From: Streptomyces sp. LBL | Lineage (GTDB): Bacteria > Actinomycetota > Actinomycetes > Streptomycetales > Streptomycetaceae | Reading direction: 5' to 3' | Length of the DNA stretch: 64,000 nt | NCBI RefSeq assembly: GCF_029893585.1 | Contig: NZ_JARXYX010000013.1 | Span: 124,001-188,000, forward strand | Part shown: positions 8,524 through 16,516 of the stretch, piece by piece | Layout: each line of letters begins with the position of its first letter | Numbering within the stretch: the first letter of the stretch is position 1 | Notes under the pieces: model-generated | The model's input: the letters and a program-made list of their open reading frames with translations, nothing else | Databases searched by the model: none | What the model was told of the DNA's origin: nothing | Translations under genes and position numbers: made by a program

Positions 8524-8758
8524 TGTCCAGGTAGGCGAAGAGCGGCAGTTCCCAGAGGATTTCGTTGAGCCGGTCGTTGTCGGTGACGTCGAAGATGCTG
8601 AGGTTGGCGTACAGGCCTGCGCACCGCCACAGGTGCAGCCACTCTCCGGTGTGCTGCAGCTTCCGCGCATACTCCTTCTCTGCTGCGAGCGTCGACGCGC
8701 GGACGTCGGGATCCATGTCGGGCGGCAGGTTGACGGTCATGCGGACGGCGAAGAGCAT
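8480..8758 (-). CDS. catC: Muconolactone delta-isomerase
   Basis: Converts muconolactone to 3-oxoadipate enol-lactone in the catechol branch of the 3-oxoadipate pathway. At 92 residues it is the usual size, and it has the family start MLFAVRMTVNLP, an ATLAAEKEYARKLQ helix and the ending YLDITVTPLARH. The ATG at 8758 has GGGAGG about 9 nt upstream. It is the last gene of the long minus-strand operon, 29 bp after catA. No enol-lactone hydrolase (pcaD) follows, so the pathway must be completed elsewhere in the genome. Confidence 0.92.
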   Translation of the reverse strand: MLFAVRMTVNLPPDMDPDVRASTLAAEKEYARKLQHTGEWLHLWRCAGLYANLSIFDVTDNDRLNEILWELPLFAYLDITVTPLARHASAIG

Positions 8759-8787
8759 GGTGGCTCGCCTCCCTTTCGGCCGGTGGC

Positions 8788-9642
8788 TCAGGACTTCTCG
8801 TCGAGGACGAAGTCGTACACGACCTCGTTGCCGCCGCTGGGCGCGGGCTGCGGGGCGAGGACGAGTTCGGGTTTGACGGCAGAGGCCACGTCGTCCTGGA
8901 TGTGGTTGCCGCCCTTGAAGTACAGCTGCGTGGTCAGCGGCTCGTGGCCGGGAGCGGACACCTTCAGGTGCAGGTGGGCGGGGCGCCAGGGGTGCCAGCC
9001 CGCGGCGGCGACGAGCCTGCCGCAGGAGCCGTCGGTGGGTATCTGGTACGGGGCGGGCTGGATGGTGGTCACGGCGAACCGGCCCTCGGCGTCGGCGACG
9101 ACGCTGCCTCGCAGGTTCCACTCCGGGATGCCGGGGGCGAACTGTGCGTACAGTCCTTCGGCGTCGGCCTGCCACATCTCCAGCAGGGCGCCGGCGAGCG
9201 GCTCGCCCGACACACCGGTGACCTGTCCCTGGAAGAGGAGCGGGGTGCCTGCCTCGTTCTCGCGCATGGGCAGGGTCGAGGTGGCGGGCAGCGCGGGAGC
9301 TCCCGGTGCGTAGTACGGGCCTTCGATGGTGCCCTTACTGCCGTGGCGGTCGGCGGCCGCGACCTCCTCGACGACGTGCTCGACCCACACGTCCAGGAAC
9401 AGCGGCCATTCGCCGTCCTGTCCGACCGCGATGAGCCATGACTTGAGGGCGTTGTACTCGTCGTAGGTCACCTGATGACGGCGGATCACATCGTGCACGG
9501 CGGTCAGGACCTCCGTGGCCAGCGTGTTGACACGCGCGGTGTCCGTGCCCCCGCCGGGCCGGGCGGTCTTGTCCGTGAGGAAGCGTTCGGTCGCCGAGGC
9601 GCCGGAGGCGGCGGCCGTGGCATTGAGCGTGGTGTCGGTCAT
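8788..9642 (-). CDS. catA: Catechol 1,2-dioxygenase
   Basis: Intradiol non-haem iron(III) enzyme that opens catechol to cis,cis-muconate. The 284 residues include the N-terminal helical dimerisation part (residues 1-100) and the beta-sandwich. The expected iron ligands are all visible: Tyr165 (EGLYAQ), Tyr199 (APYQIPTDG), His223 and His225 (RPAHLHLKV). The ATG at 9642 is preferred over one 10 codons upstream because AAGGAG lies 9 nt before it. It follows catB by 46 bp and precedes catC by 29 bp, in the order catB-catA-catC. Catechol is the published end product of the Iac pathway encoded just upstream. Confidence 0.95.
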   Translation of the reverse strand: MTDTTLNATAAASGASATERFLTDKTARPGGGTDTARVNTLATEVLTAVHDVIRRHQVTYDEYNALKSWLIAVGQDGEWPLFLDVWVEHVVEEVAAADRHGSKGTIEGPYYAPGAPALPATSTLPMRENEAGTPLLFQGQVTGVSGEPLAGALLEMWQADAEGLYAQFAPGIPEWNLRGSVVADAEGRFAVTTIQPAPYQIPTDGSCGRLVAAAGWHPWRPAHLHLKVSAPGHEPLTTQLYFKGGNHIQDDVASAVKPELVLAPQPAPSGGNEVVYDFVLDEKS

Positions 9643-9688
9643 GAGGTGCGGCTCCTTCGTGAATGCCTGCATGCGGGATCGAGGTGTG

Positions 9689-10792
9689 TCAGTGGTCCTG
9701 GCGGTAGCGGGCGAGCTTGTCCTCGTCGATCGCGACGCCCAGACCGGGCCCGCCAGGGACGGCGAGTGTGCCGCCGGCGATCGCGAGTGACTCGGTGAGC
9801 AGGTCGTCGCTCATGTCCAGGAAGTTGGACAGTTCGCCGGCGCGCCGGGACGAGGCCGCGTGCGCGGCGCCGAAGGCCACCGTGCACACCGTGCCCAGTT
9901 GGCCGTCGATCTGGTTGCCCATCACCACTTCGGCGCCCAGCCCCTCGCATTGGAACAGCACCCGCTGGGAGCCGGTGAAACCGGTGCGGGCGGTCTTGAT
10001 GCTGATGGCGGTGGCGTCGCCGTCCAGTAGGGAACGGGTCACTTCGGCGGGGGTGGTGGCGGACTCGTCCGCGACGAACGGGACGCGGCAGTGCCGCACG
10101 AGTTGGCGGCGGCCGAGCACGTCGTCGGCGGGGCACAGCTCCTCGGCCAGGGTCAGGCCCAGGTCGTCGAGTTCGCGCAGCGCGGTGGCGGCCTCGGAGG
10201 CGGTCCAGCCGCGGTTGCCGTCGATGTACAACTCGACGTCGTCGCCCAGGGTTTCGCGCAGGGCCCGGCACACGTCGAGGTCGGCGCGGACCGGGCGGCG
10301 GCCGACCTTCACCTTGAAGACGGTGATGCCGTACGCGGCACGGATGCGCTCGGCTTCCTCGGCCACCCGCTGAGGTGTGTCGAAGCCGAGCATGTGGCTG
10401 ACCCGCATCCGGTCGGTGTGGCCGCCGAGCAGTTCGGTGACGGACCGTCCGCAGGACTGGCCCGTGATGTCCCACAGGGCCATGTCGAGGGCCGACTTCG
10501 CGGCCGGGTTGCCGACCGTGCGGTGCAGCAGGGCGTGGATCCGCTCGCGGGCGAAGACGTCGAGGCCCAGGAGCTGCGGGGCGAAGAGGTCCTCGATCAC
10601 GGCGGTGACGGATTTCTGCGTCTCGCCGTAGGTGAAGGGGCGGGGCGGCGCGTCGGCCACTCCGGTCAGGCCTTCGTCGGTGTGCACCCGGACCAGGACG
10701 TGTTCGGCGGTGTGCACTTCGCCGCTCGCGAACCGCAGCGGCTTGGTGTAGGGGATGGCGTACGGGATCGCCTCGATCGCGGTGATCTTCAT
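9689..10792 (-). CDS. catB: Muconate cycloisomerase
   Basis: Cyclises cis,cis-muconate to muconolactone. A 367-residue enolase-superfamily enzyme with a capping domain and a TIM barrel. Catalytic and metal residues are visible: the KxK pair Lys160/Lys162 (FKVKVG), metal ligands Asp191 (YIDGNRGW), Glu217 or Glu218 (AEELCP) and Asp242 (VADES), and the opposite Lys266 (ISIKTARTG). The ATG start shares one base with the amidase stop (TGATG at 10792), so the two are translationally coupled. This overlap physically ties the catechol genes to the iac genes upstream. Confidence 0.93.
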   Translation of the reverse strand: MKITAIEAIPYAIPYTKPLRFASGEVHTAEHVLVRVHTDEGLTGVADAPPRPFTYGETQKSVTAVIEDLFAPQLLGLDVFARERIHALLHRTVGNPAAKSALDMALWDITGQSCGRSVTELLGGHTDRMRVSHMLGFDTPQRVAEEAERIRAAYGITVFKVKVGRRPVRADLDVCRALRETLGDDVELYIDGNRGWTASEAATALRELDDLGLTLAEELCPADDVLGRRQLVRHCRVPFVADESATTPAEVTRSLLDGDATAISIKTARTGFTGSQRVLFQCEGLGAEVVMGNQIDGQLGTVCTVAFGAAHAASSRRAGELSNFLDMSDDLLTESLAIAGGTLAVPGGPGLGVAIDEDKLARYRQDH

Positions 10793-12009
10793 CAGTGGCT
10801 CCCGCCGATGTCCCGGACGAGGGTCTCCGTGTGCCGGGCGATGGCCAGCAGCCGGCCCACGCGGTCGGGGTGGCCGACGAGTTGCAGGCCGAGGGGCATG
10901 CCGTGCGCGTCGCGGTGGCCGGGGACGGTGACCACGGGCAGACCGAGCAGCTGCCAGGGTCGGCTGAGGACCGGTGTTCCCGTGGCGCCCAGCCCGTGGG
11001 GGGCGGGGCCCGGAGCGGCCGGGCCGAGGATCACGTCGGCCTCGTCTTGGAGGACTTCGAGGATCCGGACGCGGGCGCTGTCCCTGACGGCGAGCGCGGC
11101 CTCGTAGTCGGCCGTGGGGGTGCTCCGTCCACGGGCCAGGAGTTCGTCCAGGTGGGCGCTCAGCGACTCGGGGTGCCGCGCCTCGGCGGCGAGCGCGCGG
11201 GCTGCTTCGTAGGCCATGACCGTGGCGTGGGTCTCTGCGAGTTCCGTCGTGCGGGTGCTTTCCCCGAGCGCGGCTGTCTCCGCGCCGGCGGCTGCCAGGG
11301 CGGCGCCGGTGCGCTCCAGCGCGTCGAGCATCGCCGGATCGATGTCCGCCAGCTCCGTGCCGGGCCACAGCAGCACTCTCATCGACTGTGCTCCCTCCGC
11401 CCGGGTGCCGTCGACGGCCTCGACCGCGGCGGCCAGAGAGGCGACATCAGCCGCGAGCAGTCCTGGTGCGTCGAGAGTGGGGCTGAGGCCGGTGATGCCC
11501 GTTGTCGGCCAGGCGCCCGCCGGGGCCACGTAACCGGCGACACCGCAGAAGGACGCGGGCCGGGTCAGGGAGCCCGCGGTCTGCGAGCCCAGCGCGAGTG
11601 GCACCACACCGGCCGCGACCGCGGCGGCCGAGCCGCTGGAGGAACCGCCCGGGGTGTGGGCCGGGTTGTGGGGGTTGCGGGTGGGGCCGGGCTGGAAGTA
11701 CGCGAACTCCGTGGTCACGGTCTTGCCCAGGGGGACGGCGCCGGCCGCGCGCAGCCGGTCGACCAGCCAGGCGTCGGCCTCGGCGATCCGGCCCCGGCGC
11801 AGCGGCGAACCGCACTCGGTGGGCAGTCCGGCGACATCGATGATGTCCTTGACGCCGAACGGCACCCCGCTCAGTGGTCCGGCCGGTGCCCGCTCCGCCT
11901 GCGCGCGGGCGCCGTCGGCGTCGACGCGGACCCAGGCACGGAGTTCGGGCTCGGTCGTCTCCAGCCGGCGGAGCGCTTCCTCGACGGCGGCCGTGCGGAC
12001 GGGCGTCAT
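10792..12009 (-). CDS. iacH: Amidase-signature hydrolase, IacH-like
   Basis: A 405-residue member of the amidase signature family. The Ser-cisSer-Lys triad is recognisable: Lys54 (GVKDIID), Ser123 in GGSSSGSAAA, and nucleophile Ser147 in GSQTAGSLTRPAS. In proteobacterial auxin-degradation loci an amidase of this class is iacH, assigned to a late step that opens or trims the oxidised indole. It overlaps iacG by ATGA (12006-12009) and catB by TGATG. The sequence alone would only support a general amidase; the Iac name rests on gene order. Other amidases of this type act on allophanate, nicotinamide or aryl amides. Confidence 0.8.
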   Translation of the reverse strand: MTPVRTAAVEEALRRLETTEPELRAWVRVDADGARAQAERAPAGPLSGVPFGVKDIIDVAGLPTECGSPLRRGRIAEADAWLVDRLRAAGAVPLGKTVTTEFAYFQPGPTRNPHNPAHTPGGSSSGSAAAVAAGVVPLALGSQTAGSLTRPASFCGVAGYVAPAGAWPTTGITGLSPTLDAPGLLAADVASLAAAVEAVDGTRAEGAQSMRVLLWPGTELADIDPAMLDALERTGAALAAAGAETAALGESTRTTELAETHATVMAYEAARALAAEARHPESLSAHLDELLARGRSTPTADYEAALAVRDSARVRILEVLQDEADVILGPAAPGPAPHGLGATGTPVLSRPWQLLGLPVVTVPGHRDAHGMPLGLQLVGHPDRVGRLLAIARHTETLVRDIGGSH

Positions 12010-12521
12010 GACGGGGCGCTTTCCGGGACCAGGGGGGTGGCGCCGAGGCGGTGGAACGCCCGGTTGAAGTAGACGAGGCTCTGCCCGCCCGTTTGGGTGC
12101 GGATGTGCTCGATGTCGACGAAGAGGACGCTGTGGGAGCCCATTGGTACGGCGTGCTTGACGGTGCCGACCGCGGCCACCAGGGCGTCCTTGAGGACCGG
12201 CACGTCGTGGCCGCTGTCCCAGACGTCCCAGGTGAAGCGCTCGGCCATGGGCACCTTGGTGGCCCCGGCGAAGTGCAGTGCCAGTTCCTGCTGGTCACCG
12301 CCGAGAACGTTGACGCAGACGCGTCCGTTGGCCTGGAAGACGTCGTGCATGGCGCTGGACCGGTTGACGCAGACCAGGAGGGTCGGCGGGTCGTCGGTGA
12401 CCGAGCAGACGGCGCTGAGGGTGATGCCGCAGCGACCGCTCGGACCGTTCGTGGTCAGGATGTTGACGGCTGCCGGGAGATGCGCCATGGCCTCCCGGAA
12501 CTCGCTCTGGTCGGGTGTCAC
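12006..12521 (-). CDS. iacG: Flavin reductase (HpaC-type), IacG-like
   Basis: A 171-residue FMN-binding split-barrel protein that reduces flavin with NAD(P)H and hands it to a partner monooxygenase, here most likely IacA. Family features are the start FREAMAHLPAAVNILTT, GITLSAVCSVTDDPPTLLVCVN and GRVCVNVLGG. I chose the GTG at 12521: it has AGGAGAGGAG 10 nt upstream, and homology begins there. Alternatives are GTGs at 12563 (GTGA overlap with the upstream stop) and 12566, which lack a Shine-Dalgarno. It overlaps iacH by 4 bp. Confidence 0.85.
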   Translation of the reverse strand: MTPDQSEFREAMAHLPAAVNILTTNGPSGRCGITLSAVCSVTDDPPTLLVCVNRSSAMHDVFQANGRVCVNVLGGDQQELALHFAGATKVPMAERFTWDVWDSGHDVPVLKDALVAAVGTVKHAVPMGSHSVLFVDIEHIRTQTGGQSLVYFNRAFHRLGATPLVPESAPS

Positions 12522-12559
12522 GGCGATGTTGCTCCTCTCCTGCTTCGGTCGGTTCTCGC

Positions 12560-13513
12560 TCACCACAGTTCGACCACCAGCCGGGGCGACTTCGCCCGCG
12601 ACACGCAGGCGGCGATCTGGTCCCCGGCCGCCTTCTCCTTGGCGGACAGGCAGTGGTCACGATGATCGGGTTCGCCTTCGAGGACCCGCAGGACACAGGT
12701 CCCGCAGATGCCTTCGCGGCACGAGGTGTCGAGGGGGACGCCGCCCGCCTCCAGCACCTCGGCGATGGTCTTGTCCGGCGGCACCGTGTACACCTCGCCG
12801 GTGTCCAGCTCGACCTCGAAGGCGACAGCGGCCCCGGCGTCCGGCAGGTCGCCGGCCTGGAACAGCTCACGGTGGACGCGGTCCTCGGGCAGGCTGCGGG
12901 CCGCGAGCGCGGTCACTTGCTCCATGAAGCCCTGCGGACCGCAGGTGTAGACGTGTGCTCCCGCGCCGGGAGTGGCCAGCACGGCCGCCAGGGTCCCGGC
13001 CGTCGCCTCGCGCCCGAGGCCGAAGTGGAAGTCGACGCGGTCGGCGAAGGCACTGCGTTCGAGCAGGCCGGCGAAGGCGGCCTCGGACCGGTCGCGGGCC
13101 ACGTAGTGCAGCCTGAACTCGGCCCCGACGGCGTGCAGTTCGTACGCCATCGCCAGCAGAGGCGTGATGCCGATCCCGGCCGCCACGAGGTGGTGTTCCG
13201 CCGCGCCCCCGTCCAGGCCGAACAGTCGGCGGGGCACGCCCACGGTCAGCTCCGTGCCCACCGCGGCCTTGTCGTGCAGGGCTTGGGAGCCGCCCCGCGA
13301 GTCCTCCTCGCGCTTGACCGCGATGGTGTACGCGCCTGTGTCGTCGGGCGGTCCGCACAGGGAGTACGGGCGGGTGACCCCGGTGGGTCCGGTGACGTCG
13401 ACGTGCGCGCCGGCCGGATACGCCGGGAGGGCTTCCCCGTCGGAGCGGACGAGCCGCAGGACTCTGATCGAGTCGGTCTCGTGGAGCGTCTCGGTGACGG
13501 TGACAGTGAACAT
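12560..13513 (-). CDS. iacF: Ferredoxin-NAD(P)H reductase of the phthalate dioxygenase reductase class, IacF-like
   Basis: A 317-residue single-chain electron donor for a Rieske oxygenase. Order of parts: flavin-binding barrel (RPYSLCGPP, about residue 50), nucleotide-binding domain (AAGIGITPLLAMA about residue 112, TCGPQGFM about 210) and a C-terminal plant-type [2Fe-2S] domain with CREGICGTC and a distant Cys in HRDHCLS. It takes electrons from NAD(P)H and passes them to the IacC Rieske centre. The ATG at 13513 begins the conserved region. It lies 73 bp after iacE and 38 bp before iacG. Confidence 0.85.
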   Translation of the reverse strand: MFTVTVTETLHETDSIRVLRLVRSDGEALPAYPAGAHVDVTGPTGVTRPYSLCGPPDDTGAYTIAVKREEDSRGGSQALHDKAAVGTELTVGVPRRLFGLDGGAAEHHLVAAGIGITPLLAMAYELHAVGAEFRLHYVARDRSEAAFAGLLERSAFADRVDFHFGLGREATAGTLAAVLATPGAGAHVYTCGPQGFMEQVTALAARSLPEDRVHRELFQAGDLPDAGAAVAFEVELDTGEVYTVPPDKTIAEVLEAGGVPLDTSCREGICGTCVLRVLEGEPDHRDHCLSAKEKAAGDQIAACVSRAKSPRLVVELW

Positions 13514-13586
13514 CCGTCCGCCTTAGCGTTCTTCATCAAGGATGCTTCATGAGAGGTGCTCATGAGGGATGGTGCCGACGACGCTG

Positions 13587-14348
13587 TCAGCGCATGTACA
13601 GGCCGCCGTTGGCGTCCCAGCAGGCTCCCGTGACCGCGTCCGCGTGCTCGGCTGCGAGCAGGACGGCCATGTCGGCGACGAAGCGGGGTCTGCCGAGCCG
13701 GCCGACCGGGATCGACGCCTCGATCTGGGCGAGCCTTTCCGGGGCGACGGTCTCGCGGACCACCGGAAGGTCCTGTGGTCCCGGGGAGATGGCGTTGACC
13801 GTCACTCCGTGCGGGCCGAGTTCGCGGGCGAACACCTTGGTCAGTGTCGCTACACCGCCCTTGGCCGCCGCGTAGTGCGCGCCGGTCGCCGTCCCGCCGT
13901 TCTGGCCCGCGAGGGAGGCGATGTTGACGATGCGTCCGTAGCCGCGTTCGGCGAAGTACGCGCCGAAGACCTGGCAGCCGAAGAAGGTGCCGTTGAGGTT
14001 GGTGGCCACGACGGCTTCGAAGCTCTCCGGGCCGATCTCCATCAGGGGTTCGACCTTGGAGTGTCCGGCGTTGTTGACCAGGACGTGCACGGCGCCCCAG
14101 CGTTCGGTCAGCTGGTCGCGGACCGTGACGAAGGCCTCCTTGTCGCGCACGTCGAGGGAGAGCCCGACGGCGTAGCGCCCCTCGGGGTCGAGTTCCGCCG
14201 CTGCCTTGGCCGCGGCCTCCTCGTCCAGGTCGGTGAGCGCGACGCGGTAGCCACGGTCGTACAGCCGCCCGGCGATGCAGGCGCCCAGGCCGCCGGCGGC
14301 GCCCGTCACCAGTGCGACGCGCGGTGTGCCGTCCTCGTGCGGGCTCAC
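13587..14348 (-). CDS. iacE: Short-chain dehydrogenase, IacE-like
   Basis: A 253-residue classical SDR. It has the NAD(P)-binding TGAAGGLG (about residue 15), LVNNAG, the catalytic YAAAK (Tyr about 160) and a C-terminal GGLYMR. In published Iac pathways IacE acts with IacA early, on the hydroxylated indole acetate. The start is a GTG at 14348 in a GTGA overlap with the iacD stop; there is no separate Shine-Dalgarno, which fits translational coupling. An upstream in-frame extension exists but runs through iacD and has no conservation. Confidence 0.82.
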   Translation of the reverse strand: MSPHEDGTPRVALVTGAAGGLGACIAGRLYDRGYRVALTDLDEEAAAKAAAELDPEGRYAVGLSLDVRDKEAFVTVRDQLTERWGAVHVLVNNAGHSKVEPLMEIGPESFEAVVATNLNGTFFGCQVFGAYFAERGYGRIVNIASLAGQNGGTATGAHYAAAKGGVATLTKVFARELGPHGVTVNAISPGPQDLPVVRETVAPERLAQIEASIPVGRLGRPRFVADMAVLLAAEHADAVTGACWDANGGLYMR

Positions 14349-14869
14349 AGCAGGAACCCCGAGGCCGTGACGGCGTCCTGCGAGTTGGCCAGCCGCACGA
14401 CCTTCTGGAGGATGCGCGGGCCGTCCGGGCCGAACACGAACCGGTGCGTGACGTCGGCGGCGAGGACGAAGGTCTCCTCGCGCTTGTACCCGACGAGGAT
14501 CTGCGCCGAGCTGATCCCGATCGTGTCGGGATCGCGTTCGGTGACGACGAAACGGGAGACCGAGCGGACCGTCCGCGCTGCCGCGGCGGCGGAGATCGAC
14601 AGTCCTCCGGTGAGGCGTTCGATGCGCATCCGGCGCATCCGGTCGTCGTCGTAGACGAGGTTGAGGCGGGAGGCGAAGTCGGTCGCCTCGCGGTCGATCG
14701 GGACGACGTACTCGCCGCCCTCGGCCCACAGCTTGTCCCACTCCTCGTAGCGCCGGGCGTCCAGCAGGTGTGCCTCGTACCAGATCAGGGAGACGGCGGC
14801 CAGAGCCCGGGGGTCGTCGAGAGGGAGTCCGGCCTCCACAACAGCGTCGCTGAGGGCTTCACTCGGCAT
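14345..14869 (-). CDS. iacD: Aromatic-ring-hydroxylating dioxygenase beta subunit, IacD-like
   Basis: A 174-residue small subunit of the ring-hydroxylating dioxygenase family (NTF2-like cone fold), giving structure to the alpha3beta3 oxygenase and holding no metal. Family features include EAHLLDARRYEEWDKLW, the basic DDDRMRRMRIERL segment and TASGFLL near the end. Its ATG lies inside the last codons of the alpha-subunit gene (11-bp overlap), ensuring balanced synthesis. Confidence 0.87.
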   Translation of the reverse strand: MPSEALSDAVVEAGLPLDDPRALAAVSLIWYEAHLLDARRYEEWDKLWAEGGEYVVPIDREATDFASRLNLVYDDDRMRRMRIERLTGGLSISAAAAARTVRSVSRFVVTERDPDTIGISSAQILVGYKREETFVLAADVTHRFVFGPDGPRILQKVVRLANSQDAVTASGFLL

Positions 14870-16118
14870 CGGTCATCATCCTCTTCCACATCGCGTACGC
14901 CTCGCGCATGCCGGTCTCGTCGGTCGCGTGCGAGGTGGCCTGCCCGAGGTCGTCGGGCTTCTCGCGGCCGAGGCCACGGTTGACGAGGATCGGCATCTCG
15001 GTGCCGCCCGCGACACCCCGCTGTACGCGGTTCCATGCCTCGGCGTCGTCGGGGCTGCCGAATCCGAAGGGACCCTGGAAGTGCTCGTGGATGCGCAGCC
15101 GTTCGCGGTTGACGATCTCCGGGCCGCCGTCGAGGCCGAGCGCCACATGGCGGATCTCCGTCTCCGCGACCGACAGGGGGCGCAGGACGCGGAAGAACGC
15201 CATGGACATGGCCACGTTCGGGAACAGATTGAGGTTGAACCCGGCGCCGTGCAGGGAGCGGACGATGCGCCGCACCTTCTCGGGCGGCAGGTCCTTGGAC
15301 AGTTCCTCGACGATGTGAGCGAAGCGGTCCTGGAGTTTCTCGGTGCCGTCGTCGGCGTCGAGGTCGGCGTGTTCCGCGACGGAGATGGAAACGCTGTGGC
15401 CGTTGCCGAGGGCGTGGGTGACCGCGGTCTCGTCGGTCATGATCGACAGCATGCTCGCGGTCTCGGCGTCGACCGACGACATCCAGGAACGGTGCACGAT
15501 CGGGAAGTGGTACCAGTCGGTGGTGTTCTCCAGCTGGATCTTCCAGTTGCCGTTGAAGCGGAACTTGTGCTCGCCCTGCACCTTGATCGGATAGCCCGCG
15601 CCCTGCTTCATGAAGCGGTCGATCCACAACCGGGCTCCGCCCAGGAAATCCTCCAGGGGCTCGATGTCCGGGTCGAAGCTCGCGAAGATCATGCCCGCGT
15701 AGGTGCCGACCTTGAGCCTCTGCAGAGGCAGGTCCTTCTTCTCCACGACGTCTTCATAGCCCTCGGGGTACGGGATGCCCCGCAGGGTGCCGTCCAGGGC
15801 GTACGACCAGGCGTGGTAGGGGCAGGTGAAGCCGTTGCTGTTGCCCTTGGGGGTCTCGCAGACGCTGGCGCCGCGGTGACGGCAGCGGTTGAGCAGGACG
15901 TTGATGCCGCCGCGGCGGTCGCGGGTGACGATGACGGGGCGGCGGCCCACCCAGGCCATCTTGAAGTCGCCGGCCTTGGCGATCTCGCTCTCGTGCGCCA
16001 CCCACACCCAGGTGCGGTGGAAGATGCGGTCCATCTCCCGTTCGAAGAGCGCCGGGTCGCTGTAGAGGGTGCCGGCGACGCGGTCGGACTCGACCAGGGA
16101 GGCGAGGTCGGGGGTCAT
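14859..16118 (-). CDS. iacC: Rieske non-haem iron oxygenase alpha subunit, IacC-like
   Basis: The 419-residue catalytic subunit of a Rieske dioxygenase. The [2Fe-2S] ligands are Cys79, His81, Cys99 and His102 (CRHRG and CPYHAW). The mononuclear iron site is Asp201, His204, His209 (DWYHFPIVHRSW). The partner beta subunit is directly downstream and the reductase two genes further on. In characterised iac loci this oxygenase acts on the dioxindole-type intermediate on the way to catechol. The ATG at 16118 overlaps the iacB stop by 4 bp (ATGA). Confidence 0.88.
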   Translation of the reverse strand: MTPDLASLVESDRVAGTLYSDPALFEREMDRIFHRTWVWVAHESEIAKAGDFKMAWVGRRPVIVTRDRRGGINVLLNRCRHRGASVCETPKGNSNGFTCPYHAWSYALDGTLRGIPYPEGYEDVVEKKDLPLQRLKVGTYAGMIFASFDPDIEPLEDFLGGARLWIDRFMKQGAGYPIKVQGEHKFRFNGNWKIQLENTTDWYHFPIVHRSWMSSVDAETASMLSIMTDETAVTHALGNGHSVSISVAEHADLDADDGTEKLQDRFAHIVEELSKDLPPEKVRRIVRSLHGAGFNLNLFPNVAMSMAFFRVLRPLSVAETEIRHVALGLDGGPEIVNRERLRIHEHFQGPFGFGSPDDAEAWNRVQRGVAGGTEMPILVNRGLGREKPDDLGQATSHATDETGMREAYAMWKRMMTDAE

Positions 16119-16483
16119 CGGGCCACCTCCGGCTCCGGGAGCGGGCGGCCGAGGCGCGCCTCGATCTTCATGTAGCGCCAGAGGGCGTGCTCGCCCACCT
16201 GGACGGTACGGAAGAGGTTGCAGGCCTCGACGACGGTCTGCTGGTCGACGACATCGGCGAGGACGTAGCAGGTCCACGGCCAGGAGTCGGACGGGCCGAC
16301 CATGTGCTGGTCGTCGTCGACGGTGCCGAGGACGGTGACACCGGGCAGCTCGTACAGTTGGGAGAGCATGGTCGTGAAGCCGTCCCAGACGGACTTGCCC
16401 TGTCCGGTGGGGAGGTCGAAGAAGTTCTGGTTGACGCCTATGCAGAAGAGCACACGCAGGGGTGCGCCGGGAGAATCGGTCAT
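16115..16483 (-). CDS. iacB: Small conserved protein in the IacB position
   Basis: A 122-residue soluble protein with no enzyme motif I can name; features are FCIGVNQNFFDLPTGQG near the start, LGTVDDDQHMVG, a Trp-rich DSWPWTCYVLAD and EHALWRYMKIEARLGRP. In iac operons a small uncharacterised gene sits between the flavin monooxygenase (iacA) and the Rieske subunits. Size and position match, so I call it IacB. The fold looks compatible with a ferredoxin-like alpha+beta barrel, but this is an impression. It lies 33 bp after iacA and overlaps iacC by ATGA. Confidence 0.65.
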   Translation of the reverse strand: MTDSPGAPLRVLFCIGVNQNFFDLPTGQGKSVWDGFTTMLSQLYELPGVTVLGTVDDDQHMVGPSDSWPWTCYVLADVVDQQTVVEACNLFRTVQVGEHALWRYMKIEARLGRPLPEPEVAR

Positions 16484-16516
16484 GGCGGTGTTCCTTGAGT
16501 GTCTGGGATCTGGGTG